64,000 bases of DNA, taken from contig CAXNLE010000002.1 of assembly GCA_964203235.1 (NCBI GenBank), positions 1 to 64,000 on the forward strand, written 5' to 3'. Below are positions 43,572-52,652 of this stretch, in pieces. The notes under the pieces were generated by a model. The model was given only the letters and a program-made list of their open reading frames with translations. It ran no database searches and was not told the origin of the DNA. A program made the position numbers and the translations under genes. Source of the stretch: BACL27 sp964203235. Its GTDB lineage: Bacteria > Actinomycetota > Acidimicrobiia > Acidimicrobiales > Ilumatobacteraceae. Each line of letters starts with the position of its first letter. Position 1 is the stretch's first letter.

Positions 43572-44495
43572 TTAAAATTCTTCGAAGTTGACAGTGCCTA
43601 AGTTTGCTTGTCCTCTGATGAGAGCCTTAGTGCGGCGGACAACGTCTATTTGATCTAACAGGCCATCGTCTCCGAGTGAACTCTGCAAACACAGCCGACG
43701 ATCTACCGCATTGAGGGTAGGAATTGCCACTTCACCAAAAACCTTATGCCTGCGCTCTTCTACTTCTCGCCACACTTCAAGTGCCTCGCTTAACTTACCT
43801 GTCCTTTCAAGCAAGCCACCAAGGTGCGCCCATAAACCGATCGTGTCCGGGTGATCACTGCCATATTCAGCCGTGTATTGGGCGAGCAAATCTAGAAGTG
43901 ATTGCTCGTCGTTGTCGAGTTGTGCTTTCATCACGGTGAGGTTGTACCAACTACAGCGCGCGCGGTCATCATTTTTGCCAAAAGCCTGGCATCGCTTGTC
44001 ATACAGTGATGACATCAAATCAACCGCGTAGGAAACTTCTCCAGATTCAAACATCAACTGGGACAAGTGACCTAATGAATTTAAAGTACCATTGTCAAGC
44101 TCGCCAAATACCCTGACGCGTTTTTCGTAAATAGCCTTGGCGATTCTGATTGCTTCATCGAGACGGCCAACATCGCCGAGCGCGCGACACAGGTTTCCGG
44201 CACAAGAAAATGTCACACGGTGCTGCCAACCAAGTGACTTTTTTGCGTCAGCCAAAGCAGACTCAAGAATAGGGATGGCTCGTGCCGAAACACCACTGCG
44301 CCACATTGCTCTGCCTAGATACATGCGCAAATTGATGACAGTTTCGTCGTCAATTGCCAACTCTTCGCACCCACGCACGATGAGATCTTCTATCATCTGG
44401 ACGGCTCGTTCCGGATGAGGGCCATCAACAAGTTCAACAGCCGAAAGGTAACTCTTTTCAAAATCTTCTTCTGACATTAACCGTGGATCTTGCAA
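43572..44495 (-). CDS. tetratricopeptide repeat protein
   Basis: A 307-residue alpha-solenoid protein. TPR-type repeats (LGRAMWRSGVSARAIPILES, LGDVGRLDEAIRIAKAIY, GGLLERTGKLSEALEVWREV) run from about residue 50 to 260. TTG start at 44495 follows AGGAGG by 8 bases on the minus strand, which decides it. Cytoplasmic, protein-protein interaction role. Downstream of the zinc-ribbon gene in the same direction, with about 170 bp that contains a second open frame. Confidence 0.8.
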   Translation of the reverse strand: MQDPRLMSEEDFEKSYLSAVELVDGPHPERAVQMIEDLIVRGCEELAIDDETVINLRMYLGRAMWRSGVSARAIPILESALADAKKSLGWQHRVTFSCAGNLCRALGDVGRLDEAIRIAKAIYEKRVRVFGELDNGTLNSLGHLSQLMFESGEVSYAVDLMSSLYDKRCQAFGKNDDRARCSWYNLTVMKAQLDNDEQSLLDLLAQYTAEYGSDHPDTIGLWAHLGGLLERTGKLSEALEVWREVEERRHKVFGEVAIPTLNAVDRRLCLQSSLGDDGLLDQIDVVRRTKALIRGQANLGTVNFEEF

Positions 44496-44548
44496 CGTGA
44501 ACTCCTCCTGCGAAAACTGATTATCGACCGTGTCTATTGATGTAAAAG

Positions 44549-44720
44549 TTACCGCAAGGGTGTGTCACGGTTTTTGATCATCTCGGGCATCACAATATGT
44601 ATGAGCACATCTAGATACCGCACGCACCGACATGGCGAGCCGAACCAGAATCTGCTCTCTGGCGTCAGCTCAACATGTCGAAGACGATTTAGCGACTCTT
44701 TCAGCGAGTGTCGACGCTCA
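44549..44720 (-). other. open frame continuing the zinc-ribbon protein in +1
   Basis: In the frame shifted from the zinc-ribbon gene's C-terminus, ALERRH-like codons read SLKESLNRLRHVELTPESRF, WFGSPCRCVRYLDVLIHIVM, PEMIKNRDTPLR and then stop. The composition is protein-like and it starts exactly where the upstream frame stops. It may be the broken end of one longer gene, or a separate coupled ORF. Confidence 0.35.
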
Positions 44721-45215
44721 AGCACCGGCGCAAGTTGGGCAGTCTGAAAGATGTGCCGGGTAAAGCCCGTAGCACTTGTTGCACAAAGTTTCCTTAATCT
44801 GAATAATTTTCTTATGCGTTGCTGCCGAATTGTTTTTTGTCGGCAACTCTGTTCGCCAAAATTCCTCACCCTTTTTCCTTACCGAGCCAGGAAATTCGGG
44901 TCGATGATCTACATGGCCTTTATATACAAGTAATGCAAGTAACGGATTCTCAGCGAACCGCATCCCGACATACGTCTTTGAATAAATGACGTAAGCAAGC
45001 GATACCGGCCCGAGTTTGTTTTCAACGAATTTAACAATCTCTGTGACTTTTTCAATAACTCCAGGTTCATCCTTGAAGCCACCCCAATCATCAAGTGCGG
45101 CTAGATTGTCCGTCCCTAACTCCATGCGATTTGAATCTTGATCTGTATACATCAGTTGCTCCATTTCTAGTTGGTTGAATCTGATACTTACGTCTGTCAT
45201 TTTGATTCTTGCCAC
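44718..45215 (-). CDS. protein with C-terminal zinc ribbon, 165 aa
   Basis: A soluble protein, unknown N-terminal two thirds (SLAYVIYSKTYVGMRFAENP, then HVDHRPEFPGSVRKK), ending in a zinc-ribbon LCNKCYGLYPAHLSDCPTCA (two CxxC pairs). Zinc ribbons of this type bind nucleic acids or structure partner contacts. The gene is downstream of 45263 on the same strand; GTG at 45215 or ATG at 45200 may be the start. A +1 frame continues immediately past its stop. Confidence 0.6.
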   Translation of the reverse strand: MARIKMTDVSIRFNQLEMEQLMYTDQDSNRMELGTDNLAALDDWGGFKDEPGVIEKVTEIVKFVENKLGPVSLAYVIYSKTYVGMRFAENPLLALLVYKGHVDHRPEFPGSVRKKGEEFWRTELPTKNNSAATHKKIIQIKETLCNKCYGLYPAHLSDCPTCAGA

Positions 45216-45262
45216 TTCTGCATCTCGCAGTATCTCTGTGGGTCTTCGTCGCGTGGCGTCAA

Positions 45263-45596
45263 CTATCGAGCATCCTCGTCTTCGACTTGACGCATTTCAC
45301 TCCAAACACCCATCAACGCCCCTGCGAAGTCATGGCCCCGAGTGTCGTGAACACGATCTTTGAAATTGGTGTAATCAACTGCCATCGTCTGCTTGCTCAA
45401 CCATGTTGAAAACACTGAGTCAGCAACAAGAACGCGATACGGATAGTCGTTTGATGGTGTCGAGATGATTTCAAGCCCAACTGAATTCGACAAACTTTCA
45501 AGAGACTTCTGATCTCGTGCCCGAACTACTAACTTGTCCTTCTCACTGAAATGACGAACTGCGCTGACGAAGCCTGTTTCTGTAAATATCCACATA
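45263..45596 (-). CDS. uncharacterised protein, 110 aa
   Basis: The ATG at 45596 is chosen because AAAGGAGAACT precedes it and the protein then starts MWIFTETGFVSAVRHFSEKD. It continues with KLVVRARDQKSLESL, a DYPYRVLVADSVFSTWL block and DYTNFKDRVHDTRGHDF. It looks like a widespread small phage-associated family without assigned function. The frame runs upstream to 45643. Together with neighbours it forms a compact minus-strand group. Confidence 0.68.
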
Positions 45597-45658
45597 TTTA
45601 GTTCTCCTTTGAACTTTGATTTGGTTGGTGTTTTAGAACGCAAAAACTCGGCCAGCGG

Positions 45659-46045
45659 TTAGCTGGCTTTGTTCATCACGTTTGGGGCGATTTCACCCCG
45701 AGTGTGCTCACGCACAACCAGACACAACCCGAGCAACAACCCAGACCTCACGCTGCCCATAAACACGCCCTGCATAAACCGCTCAGCACGACAGATACTT
45801 GTGATGTGTTTGACTGCGGTCTCAAGATCCATTAATTTAATTTGGGCAGTGTCCGGGCATGGCTCATCCCAATGTTTCCAGTCAAAAGACTGGACTAGGT
45901 TCAACGCCCCCACTTTCGGCATGCACATCGCAACCCGATATTCATCAGATTCGGGCAAAATAGCCAACTCCTGCAATTCGGTTATCAATTCTTCCCATTT
46001 CTGGGCACCACTCTTAAAAACGCCTTTTTGCAGTGATTTATTCAA
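45659..46045 (-). CDS. DUF6508 family protein
   Basis: A 128-residue protein with the DUF6508 pattern: WDEPCPDTAQIKLMDLETAV, then HITSICRAERFMQGVFMGSV and a C-terminal LLLGLCLVVREH. Soluble, helical, no assigned function; related proteins occur on mobile and phage-related segments. TTG start at 46045 with AAGGGGG a few bases upstream. A perfect 9-bp hairpin (46062-46084) sits just before it. Confidence 0.7.
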   Translation of the reverse strand: MNKSLQKGVFKSGAQKWEELITELQELAILPESDEYRVAMCMPKVGALNLVQSFDWKHWDEPCPDTAQIKLMDLETAVKHITSICRAERFMQGVFMGSVRSGLLLGLCLVVREHTRGEIAPNVMNKAS

Positions 46046-46061
46046 TAATCCCCCTTGTTTT

Positions 46062-46084
46062 CCTCACATAACGGCTATGTGAGG
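46062..46084. promoter_or_regulatory. perfect inverted repeat upstream of the DUF6508 gene
   Basis: CCTCACATA (46062-46070) and TATGTGAGG (46076-46084) with a 5-base loop, 17 bp before the DUF6508 start. Either an operator or a leader hairpin. Confidence 0.45.
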
Positions 46085-46170
46085 GGTGGCAGTATATCAT
46101 TTTGAATTTTTGGGGATCCCGAACGACGAAACCCTTTAAAAACCTGAGCCGGCGTCTATCAGACTTGGCG

Positions 46171-46233
46171 CTGACCGGGCAAAACGATTGGGAGGTTAGA
46201 ACTTGATTCGCTCATGTTTTGCCCCCTGGTCAG
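46171..46233. other. hairpin-forming intergenic element
   Basis: CTGACCGGGCAAAAC (46171-46185) pairs with GTTTTGCCCCCTGGTCAG (46216-46233) apart from a small bulge, enclosing 30 bases with a GGGAGGT. Its symmetry resembles terminal repeats of a small mobile element or a structured leader. No ORF occupies it. Confidence 0.4.
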
Positions 46234-46311
46234 ATTTATGAAATGATTATAGGTAAGGGGTGTTGCACAGTTTGAGGCAAACCGAATTCCCTATGACGCG
46301 CTAATCAGTAC

Positions 46312-46980
46312 CTAAATTTTAAGATCTAAGCGCTTCTCAAAGTAGGTGCAGTTCGAGCAGTTTTCGTCTGCAGTAGGCATCTCACCCATTAGAAGAGACA
46401 CAACTTCACCAATAAATTGTTGAAATTTCGCTGGATTAACTTCCACCGGCTCGTATTCGGCGTTGAACCCAACGTTATAAATGTCTGCACTTTGGTGCGA
46501 TGCATCCGCGATTTCCCACACTAATAAACCCAGTGTCTCGCAAGCTCGAGGTTCACCAGTTTTTGGGTTCGACAAAATGTGGTCGTATGCCGCAAGTTGG
46601 GGCCAATAAAACTCGGCTTTACCCCCTTGACTAACGACCTTGGTGTCGATCACACCAAACTTTCCAGAGTCATAACTCAAAAGAAAGTCGTACTTGCCAC
46701 CCAAAGTAAATGGTGTTTCTCGCCCATCAACAATGATTGGTTTACTTTCTAACATTTTGCCTGTCGAGTGCACCACACCGGAAGGTAATGAACTTGAAAA
46801 ATCTCGTGAGTGCTTTTCTTTGTACCAACGCTCTTGACGTGAAGACAGCGACATCACAATTCCAGGGAAAGGGCCCTGATGTGAAACTCCGAGCACATAC
46901 CGCATCCAAAAGCACTTCTTGCAACTTGTCCAACCAAAAGTTAAATCAGATGGACTTATTCGTGTTTTTACATATTCCAT
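46312..46980 (-). CDS. PD-(D/E)XK nuclease, Cas4-like
   Basis: A 222-residue nuclease. Catalytic signature: GKYDFLLSYDSGKFGVIDTK (D...DTK), preceded by GVVHSTGKML and followed by a QLAAYDHIL region. Cysteine pairs CKKC (near residue 20) and CSNC (near the C-terminus) could hold an Fe-S cluster as in Cas4/AddB. It is divergent from sbcD. Substrate DNA processing is inferred. Confidence 0.75.
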   Translation of the reverse strand: MEYVKTRISPSDLTFGWTSCKKCFWMRYVLGVSHQGPFPGIVMSLSSRQERWYKEKHSRDFSSSLPSGVVHSTGKMLESKPIIVDGRETPFTLGGKYDFLLSYDSGKFGVIDTKVVSQGGKAEFYWPQLAAYDHILSNPKTGEPRACETLGLLVWEIADASHQSADIYNVGFNAEYEPVEVNPAKFQQFIGEVVSLLMGEMPTADENCSNCTYFEKRLDLKI

Positions 46981-47175
46981 AAATTACATAACCGCCTAAC
47001 TTTGATTCGGAGCCAACCATCTCAACTTAACCAGGTTTTCAAACTCGAAAATCGGTCAAATTATTTTACCATTATGTTTTAGCGGCATCCGAAAGCATTG
47101 CCTCGTTGCGGCACCCAAATTTGCGGAACATTTGTAACTGTTAGTATTCGCGGTACTCGCAGAAAAGAGACAAAA

Positions 47176-48336
47176 ATGCGCCTAATCCACACTTCCGACT
47201 GGCACTTTGGTAAGCGCCTTCTCGGAACGGATCTTTTGCCCCTACAATCTTCTTTTTGTGACTGGTTCGTCGAGCTGGTACGTGATGAGAAAATCGAATG
47301 CGTGCTGATTTCAGGCGATATTTACGACCGTGCCGACCCCAAGGATGATGCTGTCGATCTTCTAGACGACGTCTTAAATCGAATCCGTGGCGCAGGTGCA
47401 TCAATCATTGCCATCAGTGGCAACCATGATTCGGCTGAAAGACTCCACTTCGCTACTCGATTCATGTCGAGTAGCGGACTCCATATCCGCACCGAACGTC
47501 GCGAGATAAAAGACATCGCTGCGCCATTGACAATTAAAGGACGCGATGGCACTGAAGTAGAAATTCTGCCAATCCCGTATCTGGACCCTACGCGGGTTGC
47601 ATTGGCCGAGCGCTCAGTACCGAATCACGAGTCAGTATTAAAGGCGGTGATTCAAAATCAAATCAGTCAACTTAAAAATCCCAGTCGAGCAATAGCCATG
47701 GCACATGCATTTGTTGTGGGTGGTAAAGAATCAGAATCTGAGCGAAAGTTAACCGTCGGAGGAACTGGCTCGGTGTCGAGTGGTCTATTCAAAGATTTTG
47801 GATATGTCGCCCTCGGCCACCTACATATACCCCACGAGTTGGGCGATGGAAGACTCGTTTACTCAGGCACCCCCATGCCATATTCATTCTCAGAAGAGCC
47901 AAAAAAAGACGAAGATAAGAAGTCTGTTCGAGTTATCAATGTAGGGCGCGACAGTCTCACATCTATCGCCGTGCCATGCACAAATTTTCGTGACGTTGTA
48001 ACTCTCGAGGGCTCACTTGAGGACATAATGTCTGCGGCAAAGTACACGAAGTATGAAGATTTTTTTGTTCGCGTGCGTCTCACCGATGCAGGACGTCAAA
48101 TTGGTGTGATGGATCGACTGAGAAGGCGCTTCCCACACACACTTGAAGTTATTCCGCGCCAGTCCGATCAGCAGAAACTTCTCGACTCAGTACGGTTAAA
48201 GGAAATGGCTCGACGCGGCCATGAGGAAGTTGTGCGTGAGTATATTTCCGAGACATTCCCCCAAGGGCTTGACGACTTTAAGGAGTCACTTATAAACGAA
48301 GCATTGGCCGACGTGCCAAACGGAGACGCTTCATGA
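47176..48336 (+). CDS. sbcD: exonuclease SbcD subunit
   Basis: A 386-residue Mre11-type calcineurin-like phosphoesterase. Metal ligands: HTSDWHFGKRL near residues 5-14, SGDIYDRADP, AISGNHDSAER, MAHAFVVGG and LGHLHIPHEL. With SbcC it degrades hairpins and double-strand ends. I chose ATG at 47176 because MRLIHTSDWHFG is the family start; the frame runs upstream to 47098. It overlaps sbcC by four bases (ATGA), so translation is coupled. Confidence 0.95.
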   Translation: MRLIHTSDWHFGKRLLGTDLLPLQSSFCDWFVELVRDEKIECVLISGDIYDRADPKDDAVDLLDDVLNRIRGAGASIIAISGNHDSAERLHFATRFMSSSGLHIRTERREIKDIAAPLTIKGRDGTEVEILPIPYLDPTRVALAERSVPNHESVLKAVIQNQISQLKNPSRAIAMAHAFVVGGKESESERKLTVGGTGSVSSGLFKDFGYVALGHLHIPHELGDGRLVYSGTPMPYSFSEEPKKDEDKKSVRVINVGRDSLTSIAVPCTNFRDVVTLEGSLEDIMSAAKYTKYEDFFVRVRLTDAGRQIGVMDRLRRRFPHTLEVIPRQSDQQKLLDSVRLKEMARRGHEEVVREYISETFPQGLDDFKESLINEALADVPNGDAS

Positions 48337-51293
48337 GACCGCACCTACTTAAGTTCTCTGGTATCGGCTCGTATCCGGGCGACGTCACCATAAATTTCGA
48401 TGATCTGAATGCGAAAGGTCTATACCTAATCGTCGGACCGACGGGTGCTGGGAAGACCACAATTCTTGATGCCATGACTTACGCCTTGTACGGCGAAGTT
48501 GCACAAGACCGCGAAAACGCTCTTGCAAGCGCTTACCCGCATAGTAAGCCGCCAGTAATCGAGTTCGAATTCTCTCAAGGTGATCGGCGCTATGTAGTGC
48601 ACCGAGAGCCATCTCAACAGGGCAAAAATCAACTTCCTTCAAAGCAATGGATTAAGGAATACGACTCAAACGGTGTTGAAATTTCTGCGCAAACAAACGC
48701 CCGAACGGTGACTGATAAGTGCAAAACAGTGGTCGGTCTTTCGGCTAACGAGTTTATGCAGGTCATTTTGCTACCACAAGGGAAATTTCAAGAATTTCTG
48801 ATGGCCAAAGGCAGTGATAAACAAAAAGTGCTACAAACTATCTTCGGAACCGAAACTTATCGGCGCATCGTTGACAAGCTCTCCGCCGCCGCAAAGTCTC
48901 TTGAACAAGAAGTTGCAGCAGAAGTCACGAACCTCAACCAAACTTGGGCAGTCATCGATGCTGCGATCGAAAATCTCTCTGGGCACAAAGAGTGCACCGA
49001 CCTCCCCAATCCAAGAGAAAACCTCAACTCCACTATTACATTCATAGCCACTCTCGCCGATCGACTTGATGAGGCTCTCCGAAATGCCCAAAAAATTCAT
49101 GCACAGACAAAGAGTGACCATACTGCAGCCACGAAAGAAGCAGAGAGATTCGACAAAGGCATTCAACTTGCAATGCTTCGCAAGCAGTTTTTAGAACAAG
49201 GCAAAGACGTTGCCACAGCCCGACTGAATCTCGATGATCACGAGCGAGCCGAGCCGGTCGTAAATGCACTTCTAGCGCAGAACGAAGTCAAAAATTCAGT
49301 AGAGATACTGACTGATGAAGTATCTCGGCATCGCGCCCAACTAATCAAGAATTCTTCTAGATTCAAGATTCTCTCACGCGTTGCCAAAACTTTAAGTGAC
49401 GCAACTCCAAGCGCAAATCCAACCACGCTTTCCGCCGAACTCGCCAAGCTGCGTACCCGCCTAAATACTGCATCAACTATTTACGAAAGTATCGATGACC
49501 TCAAGGACCAGCTAAAAAAGAACAACGCAGAATCAGCGTCCGCGCAGCGGGTCGCCAACACACTCGAACGAGATCTGGCAACAGCACAAGTGCGTTCAAA
49601 GAAAATGACCGCTCACATATCTGCCGCACGAAAGAAACTCAAAGGCCAACGCGCCGCCGAGAAAGCAATGGAAGACCTCAATATTCTTCGCGATAAGGCA
49701 GATGTCGACAGCAAAACTGACGAACTCAATCGTGCAGCCCGAAACCTAAAGCGTGTCCAGAAAATTGTCGATGCAGCCGAACGGGCAGTACGTGAAGCAC
49801 ATGATCAACGCACAAAAGAGTTAGCTGGCGTTCTTGCCGCCACGCTTACCGACGGTGAATCTTGCCCTGTTTGTGGTTCAACAAAGCATCCGCGCAAAGC
49901 TCGGGTCGCCACCACCGCAAAACGCAATGTTGAGACTCTCGAGAGTAAACGTAAATCTGCTCAGAAAGAATTGACACACGCCGAACGTGACTTGAAAGAG
50001 GGACAAGCCGAACTTGCTCACGCCAAGAAATTCCGTGCACAACTGCCATCAATTGCGCAACAGGCAAAAATTGAAAAAACTTATGATGATCTAGCGAAAC
50101 TTGGAGAGTCCATCGACGAACTCATTGATCAGGCAGAACTCGAAACTGAAAATGTCGATGACCTTAAAGAATCTCTTGCCGATGCCCGTAAGGAAAGTGT
50201 GCGACTTGCTACCGAAGGCAAGAATATCGACAAGAGCCTTCTGTTGGCGCAGAACGAAGTTGCCGATTTTGGGTCGGCACGTGCCGTTGCTGATGGTCTC
50301 GATGTGTGTGACGACCTTGACGAGATACTCGTTGACATGGAAAAACAGATGCAACGACTTGTTAAGTCAGAAGGCCAAGTCAAACAAGCTAAAACCGAAT
50401 TCGAACGCCAGCTTGCTAAGTCAGGCTATGTCAATGAGAAGAAGGCTGAAGCGTCGTTGCTCAACGAAAAAACAATCAAAGACCTCAAAGAAGCAATCCA
50501 GAAACAAGTAGATCGTGAAAAGGCAATTGGACAACTCGAAGCTGCAATTGGTAGCACACCACTTCCGAAGACTCGTCCGGACATCGCGGTCCTTGATGCG
50601 AAGCTCTTAGAGACCCAACAGGCGGCCGAACTCAGCTCTCAAATTGCGGGCACCGTACGTAGCGCTCGAAACAACATCGAAAAGGCAAAACGTGATATCG
50701 ATCGAATCGGTCCGAATATCGAGAAAAAGCGAAGTCGAGCCGACACCGCACTTGATATCGCGAATGTCTTTGATAAGGGCATCGGTGGCGCTGACGGTCA
50801 GCTAAGTCTCGAAGTGTGGGTGCAGCGTACGCTTTTCGAAGAAGTCTGCTTAGTTGCCAACGAACAGTTTCGCACACTTAGCGGCAATCAATACACATTG
50901 ACTCTCGAACAAGAGGAAGGTGGGGTGAGCAAACGTCGTGGAAGCGGCCTCGATATTTACGTGCTTGATTTCAATGGATTTACGCGCCCAGTGCAAACAC
51001 TGTCTGGCGGCGAGCAATTCATCGCTGCACTCTCTCTTGCGCTTGCTCTTGCCGAGGTTGTACAACGACATGCAGGTGGCATTGATTTACCTTGCCTATT
51101 CATCGACGAGGGTTTCGGCGGTCTAGACCTTGAGTCGCTTGACCGAGCGATTGATGTCCTTGGCAAAATTCAGGCCACAGGACGAACGATTGGCATCATT
51201 ACCCACGTTCAGATGATGCAAGATCAGTTACCAATTGGAATCCGAGTGAATAAGAGCGATCGGGGGAGCACGCTCGAAGTCTTAGCGTCCTGA
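48333..51293 (+). CDS. sbcC: exonuclease SbcC subunit
   Basis: A 986-residue Rad50/SMC-like ATPase. Walker A GPTGAGKTT is near residue 36, long Lys/Glu-rich coiled-coil arms surround a zinc hook CPVC at residues 511-514, and the C-terminal ATPase half has LSGGEQFIAALSLALALAEV and IDEGFGGLD. With SbcD it forms the hairpin nuclease and double-strand break processor, also a barrier to palindromic phage DNA. The two genes are adjacent to a probable defence cluster. Confidence 0.95.
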   Translation: MRPHLLKFSGIGSYPGDVTINFDDLNAKGLYLIVGPTGAGKTTILDAMTYALYGEVAQDRENALASAYPHSKPPVIEFEFSQGDRRYVVHREPSQQGKNQLPSKQWIKEYDSNGVEISAQTNARTVTDKCKTVVGLSANEFMQVILLPQGKFQEFLMAKGSDKQKVLQTIFGTETYRRIVDKLSAAAKSLEQEVAAEVTNLNQTWAVIDAAIENLSGHKECTDLPNPRENLNSTITFIATLADRLDEALRNAQKIHAQTKSDHTAATKEAERFDKGIQLAMLRKQFLEQGKDVATARLNLDDHERAEPVVNALLAQNEVKNSVEILTDEVSRHRAQLIKNSSRFKILSRVAKTLSDATPSANPTTLSAELAKLRTRLNTASTIYESIDDLKDQLKKNNAESASAQRVANTLERDLATAQVRSKKMTAHISAARKKLKGQRAAEKAMEDLNILRDKADVDSKTDELNRAARNLKRVQKIVDAAERAVREAHDQRTKELAGVLAATLTDGESCPVCGSTKHPRKARVATTAKRNVETLESKRKSAQKELTHAERDLKEGQAELAHAKKFRAQLPSIAQQAKIEKTYDDLAKLGESIDELIDQAELETENVDDLKESLADARKESVRLATEGKNIDKSLLLAQNEVADFGSARAVADGLDVCDDLDEILVDMEKQMQRLVKSEGQVKQAKTEFERQLAKSGYVNEKKAEASLLNEKTIKDLKEAIQKQVDREKAIGQLEAAIGSTPLPKTRPDIAVLDAKLLETQQAAELSSQIAGTVRSARNNIEKAKRDIDRIGPNIEKKRSRADTALDIANVFDKGIGGADGQLSLEVWVQRTLFEEVCLVANEQFRTLSGNQYTLTLEQEEGGVSKRRGSGLDIYVLDFNGFTRPVQTLSGGEQFIAALSLALALAEVVQRHAGGIDLPCLFIDEGFGGLDLESLDRAIDVLGKIQATGRTIGIITHVQMMQDQLPIGIRVNKSDRGSTLEVLAS

Positions 51294-51383
51294 TTACTTC
51301 TATTCTCAAATTACGGCAAGGTATGGATAAAAACGTCTAGCAATTGACAGCAGGGCCGTTTGCGAGGAGATCTGCCGGCGCGG

Positions 51384-51530
51384 CTACTTCATCCCCAACC
51401 ACTTACCAAGTTTCATTCGCCGCCCGCCACGCGACAACGGTATGCCCGTCGCCTTCGACACTCGACGCTTCGCTTTAGTCACCCCAAGCGCACGCTTCCA
51501 CAAAAACGATAAACCAGGACCAAGTTTCAG
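51384..51530 (-). CDS. paralog of the 14703 small basic protein, apparent CTG start
   Basis: A 48-residue coding segment of exactly the same length as the one at 14703-14849. It reads (start) KLGPGLSFLWKRALGVTKA then KRRVSKATGIPLSRGGRR and MKLGKWLGMK. The Shine-Dalgarno GGGAGGTG is conserved, but the aligned start codon is CTG where the paralog has ATG. An upstream in-frame ATG exists at 51575. It is either translated from CTG or decaying. Confidence 0.5.
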   Translation of the reverse strand: MKLGPGLSFLWKRALGVTKAKRRVSKATGIPLSRGGRRMKLGKWLGMK

Positions 51531-51570
51531 AGCACCTCCCGAATCTCCGCCCAATAACCCATCTTGTTCA

Positions 51571-51650
51571 TACATATTTTAATTTATATGTCGACCGATT
51601 CGCGGATCAAACTGCGCCACAACCCAAACCCCCGCGCCCCAGTGTGGGTA
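51571..51650. repeat. degenerate core repeat motif
   Basis: TTCGCGGATCAAACTGCGCC with an AT-rich tract upstream (TACATATTTTAATTTATATG) and an AACCCAAACCCCCGCGCC follow-up. Matches the right end of the direct repeats; sits 40 bp upstream of the small CTG-start gene. Confidence 0.6.
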
Positions 51651-51768
51651 GTCGCAATTTATTGGCGAGATATCTATGCTATTTGACGATAAATTCAATC
51701 GCATAGGAACAAAAATCACCTAGTTTTATTTAAAAAGTTTTACATCAAACCACAATAGGCTTTGGTCA

Positions 51769-52290
51769 GTGACTAACTCTTTGAAGGTGCTTATTGGTGA
51801 AATTGATCAGATTGCAACATCTATTGCGCAAGAAGGAATAGGAAATACAAAGCCTTGGATGGGTGCTGAAGTAATTATTTGTGAAAAAGCCCCTAAGGCA
51901 ACTGCCAACTCTTGGCAGCCAGAGAAACGTTATGTCGAGACGATTTATGTAGGTGAACTCAGTTGGCTTTTCAATCAACTCAAAAAAGTTTTTAGCCAGA
52001 TTGATGGATATGGCCACATTTGGAAAGAGGAATTTTATGGTCGACTTGGGAATGTCGCCATGAAATACCATGCAATAATTAGGGACCCTTCGGTATCTCA
52101 ACTTTTGAGTTCGGTACTTCATGAGGCCTATGCAATGGCAGAGGAAATATTTGATTACGGTGCAATTCTTGCCCTTCCAATTACATCTGGCAATCAGATT
52201 CTCGATGACTTTGTGGGATTCTCGGACTTAAGTGCGTATCTCAGCCAAGAAGAGACTTATGAATTTCTTAAGGAAATTGGTTTGGCATGA
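51769..52290 (+). CDS. uncharacterised 173-aa protein, partner of the RelE toxin
   Basis: GTG start at 51769. A mostly helical protein (MTNSLKVLIGEIDQIATSIA then QEGIGNTKPWMGAEVIICEK, later EEFYGRLGNVAMKYHAII and HEAYAMAEEIFDYGAI). It overlaps the RelE gene by four bases (ATGA), the usual coupling of antitoxin and toxin, but it is much longer than a standard antitoxin and has no recognisable DNA-binding domain. Unknown function. Confidence 0.55.
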   Translation: MTNSLKVLIGEIDQIATSIAQEGIGNTKPWMGAEVIICEKAPKATANSWQPEKRYVETIYVGELSWLFNQLKKVFSQIDGYGHIWKEEFYGRLGNVAMKYHAIIRDPSVSQLLSSVLHEAYAMAEEIFDYGAILALPITSGNQILDDFVGFSDLSAYLSQEETYEFLKEIGLA

Positions 52291-52565
52291 GCCAGGTAAT
52301 GCCCTTCTTGTTTCACCCTAAGGCACGTAAAGAGATCAGTGACATTGAAAAAAATAATCGTTTACGAATTTGGGACAAGATTAACGAATTGTCGGTGAAT
52401 TGTCGACCCGACGGTTATCGACATGTAGCCGGACAGCCAAACTGCTTACGAATCCGAGTTGGAGATTACAGGATTACCTATACATGTCAAAACAATTTGG
52501 TTTATGTGAAGACAATCTTGGGCAGAGGAGACGACATTTACGAAACGTCAAAGAGACGAATCTGA
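52287..52565 (+). CDS. RelE/ParE family toxin
   Basis: A 92-residue toxin: FHPKARKEISDIEKNNRLR, a core strand GQPNCLRIRVGDYRITYTC and ending VYVKTILGRGDDIY. RelE toxins cut ribosome-bound mRNA. Typically preceded by an antitoxin; here the preceding gene is a 173-aa protein. Confidence 0.85.
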   Translation: MSQVMPFLFHPKARKEISDIEKNNRLRIWDKINELSVNCRPDGYRHVAGQPNCLRIRVGDYRITYTCQNNLVYVKTILGRGDDIYETSKRRI

Positions 52566-52652
52566 TGGGGAACGTGCAAAACGTGATGTTCTCTGATACC
52601 GGTTTTTATTTAGGGAAATTCGGAACACTTCAAATAAGTGTGGGATGAAATA

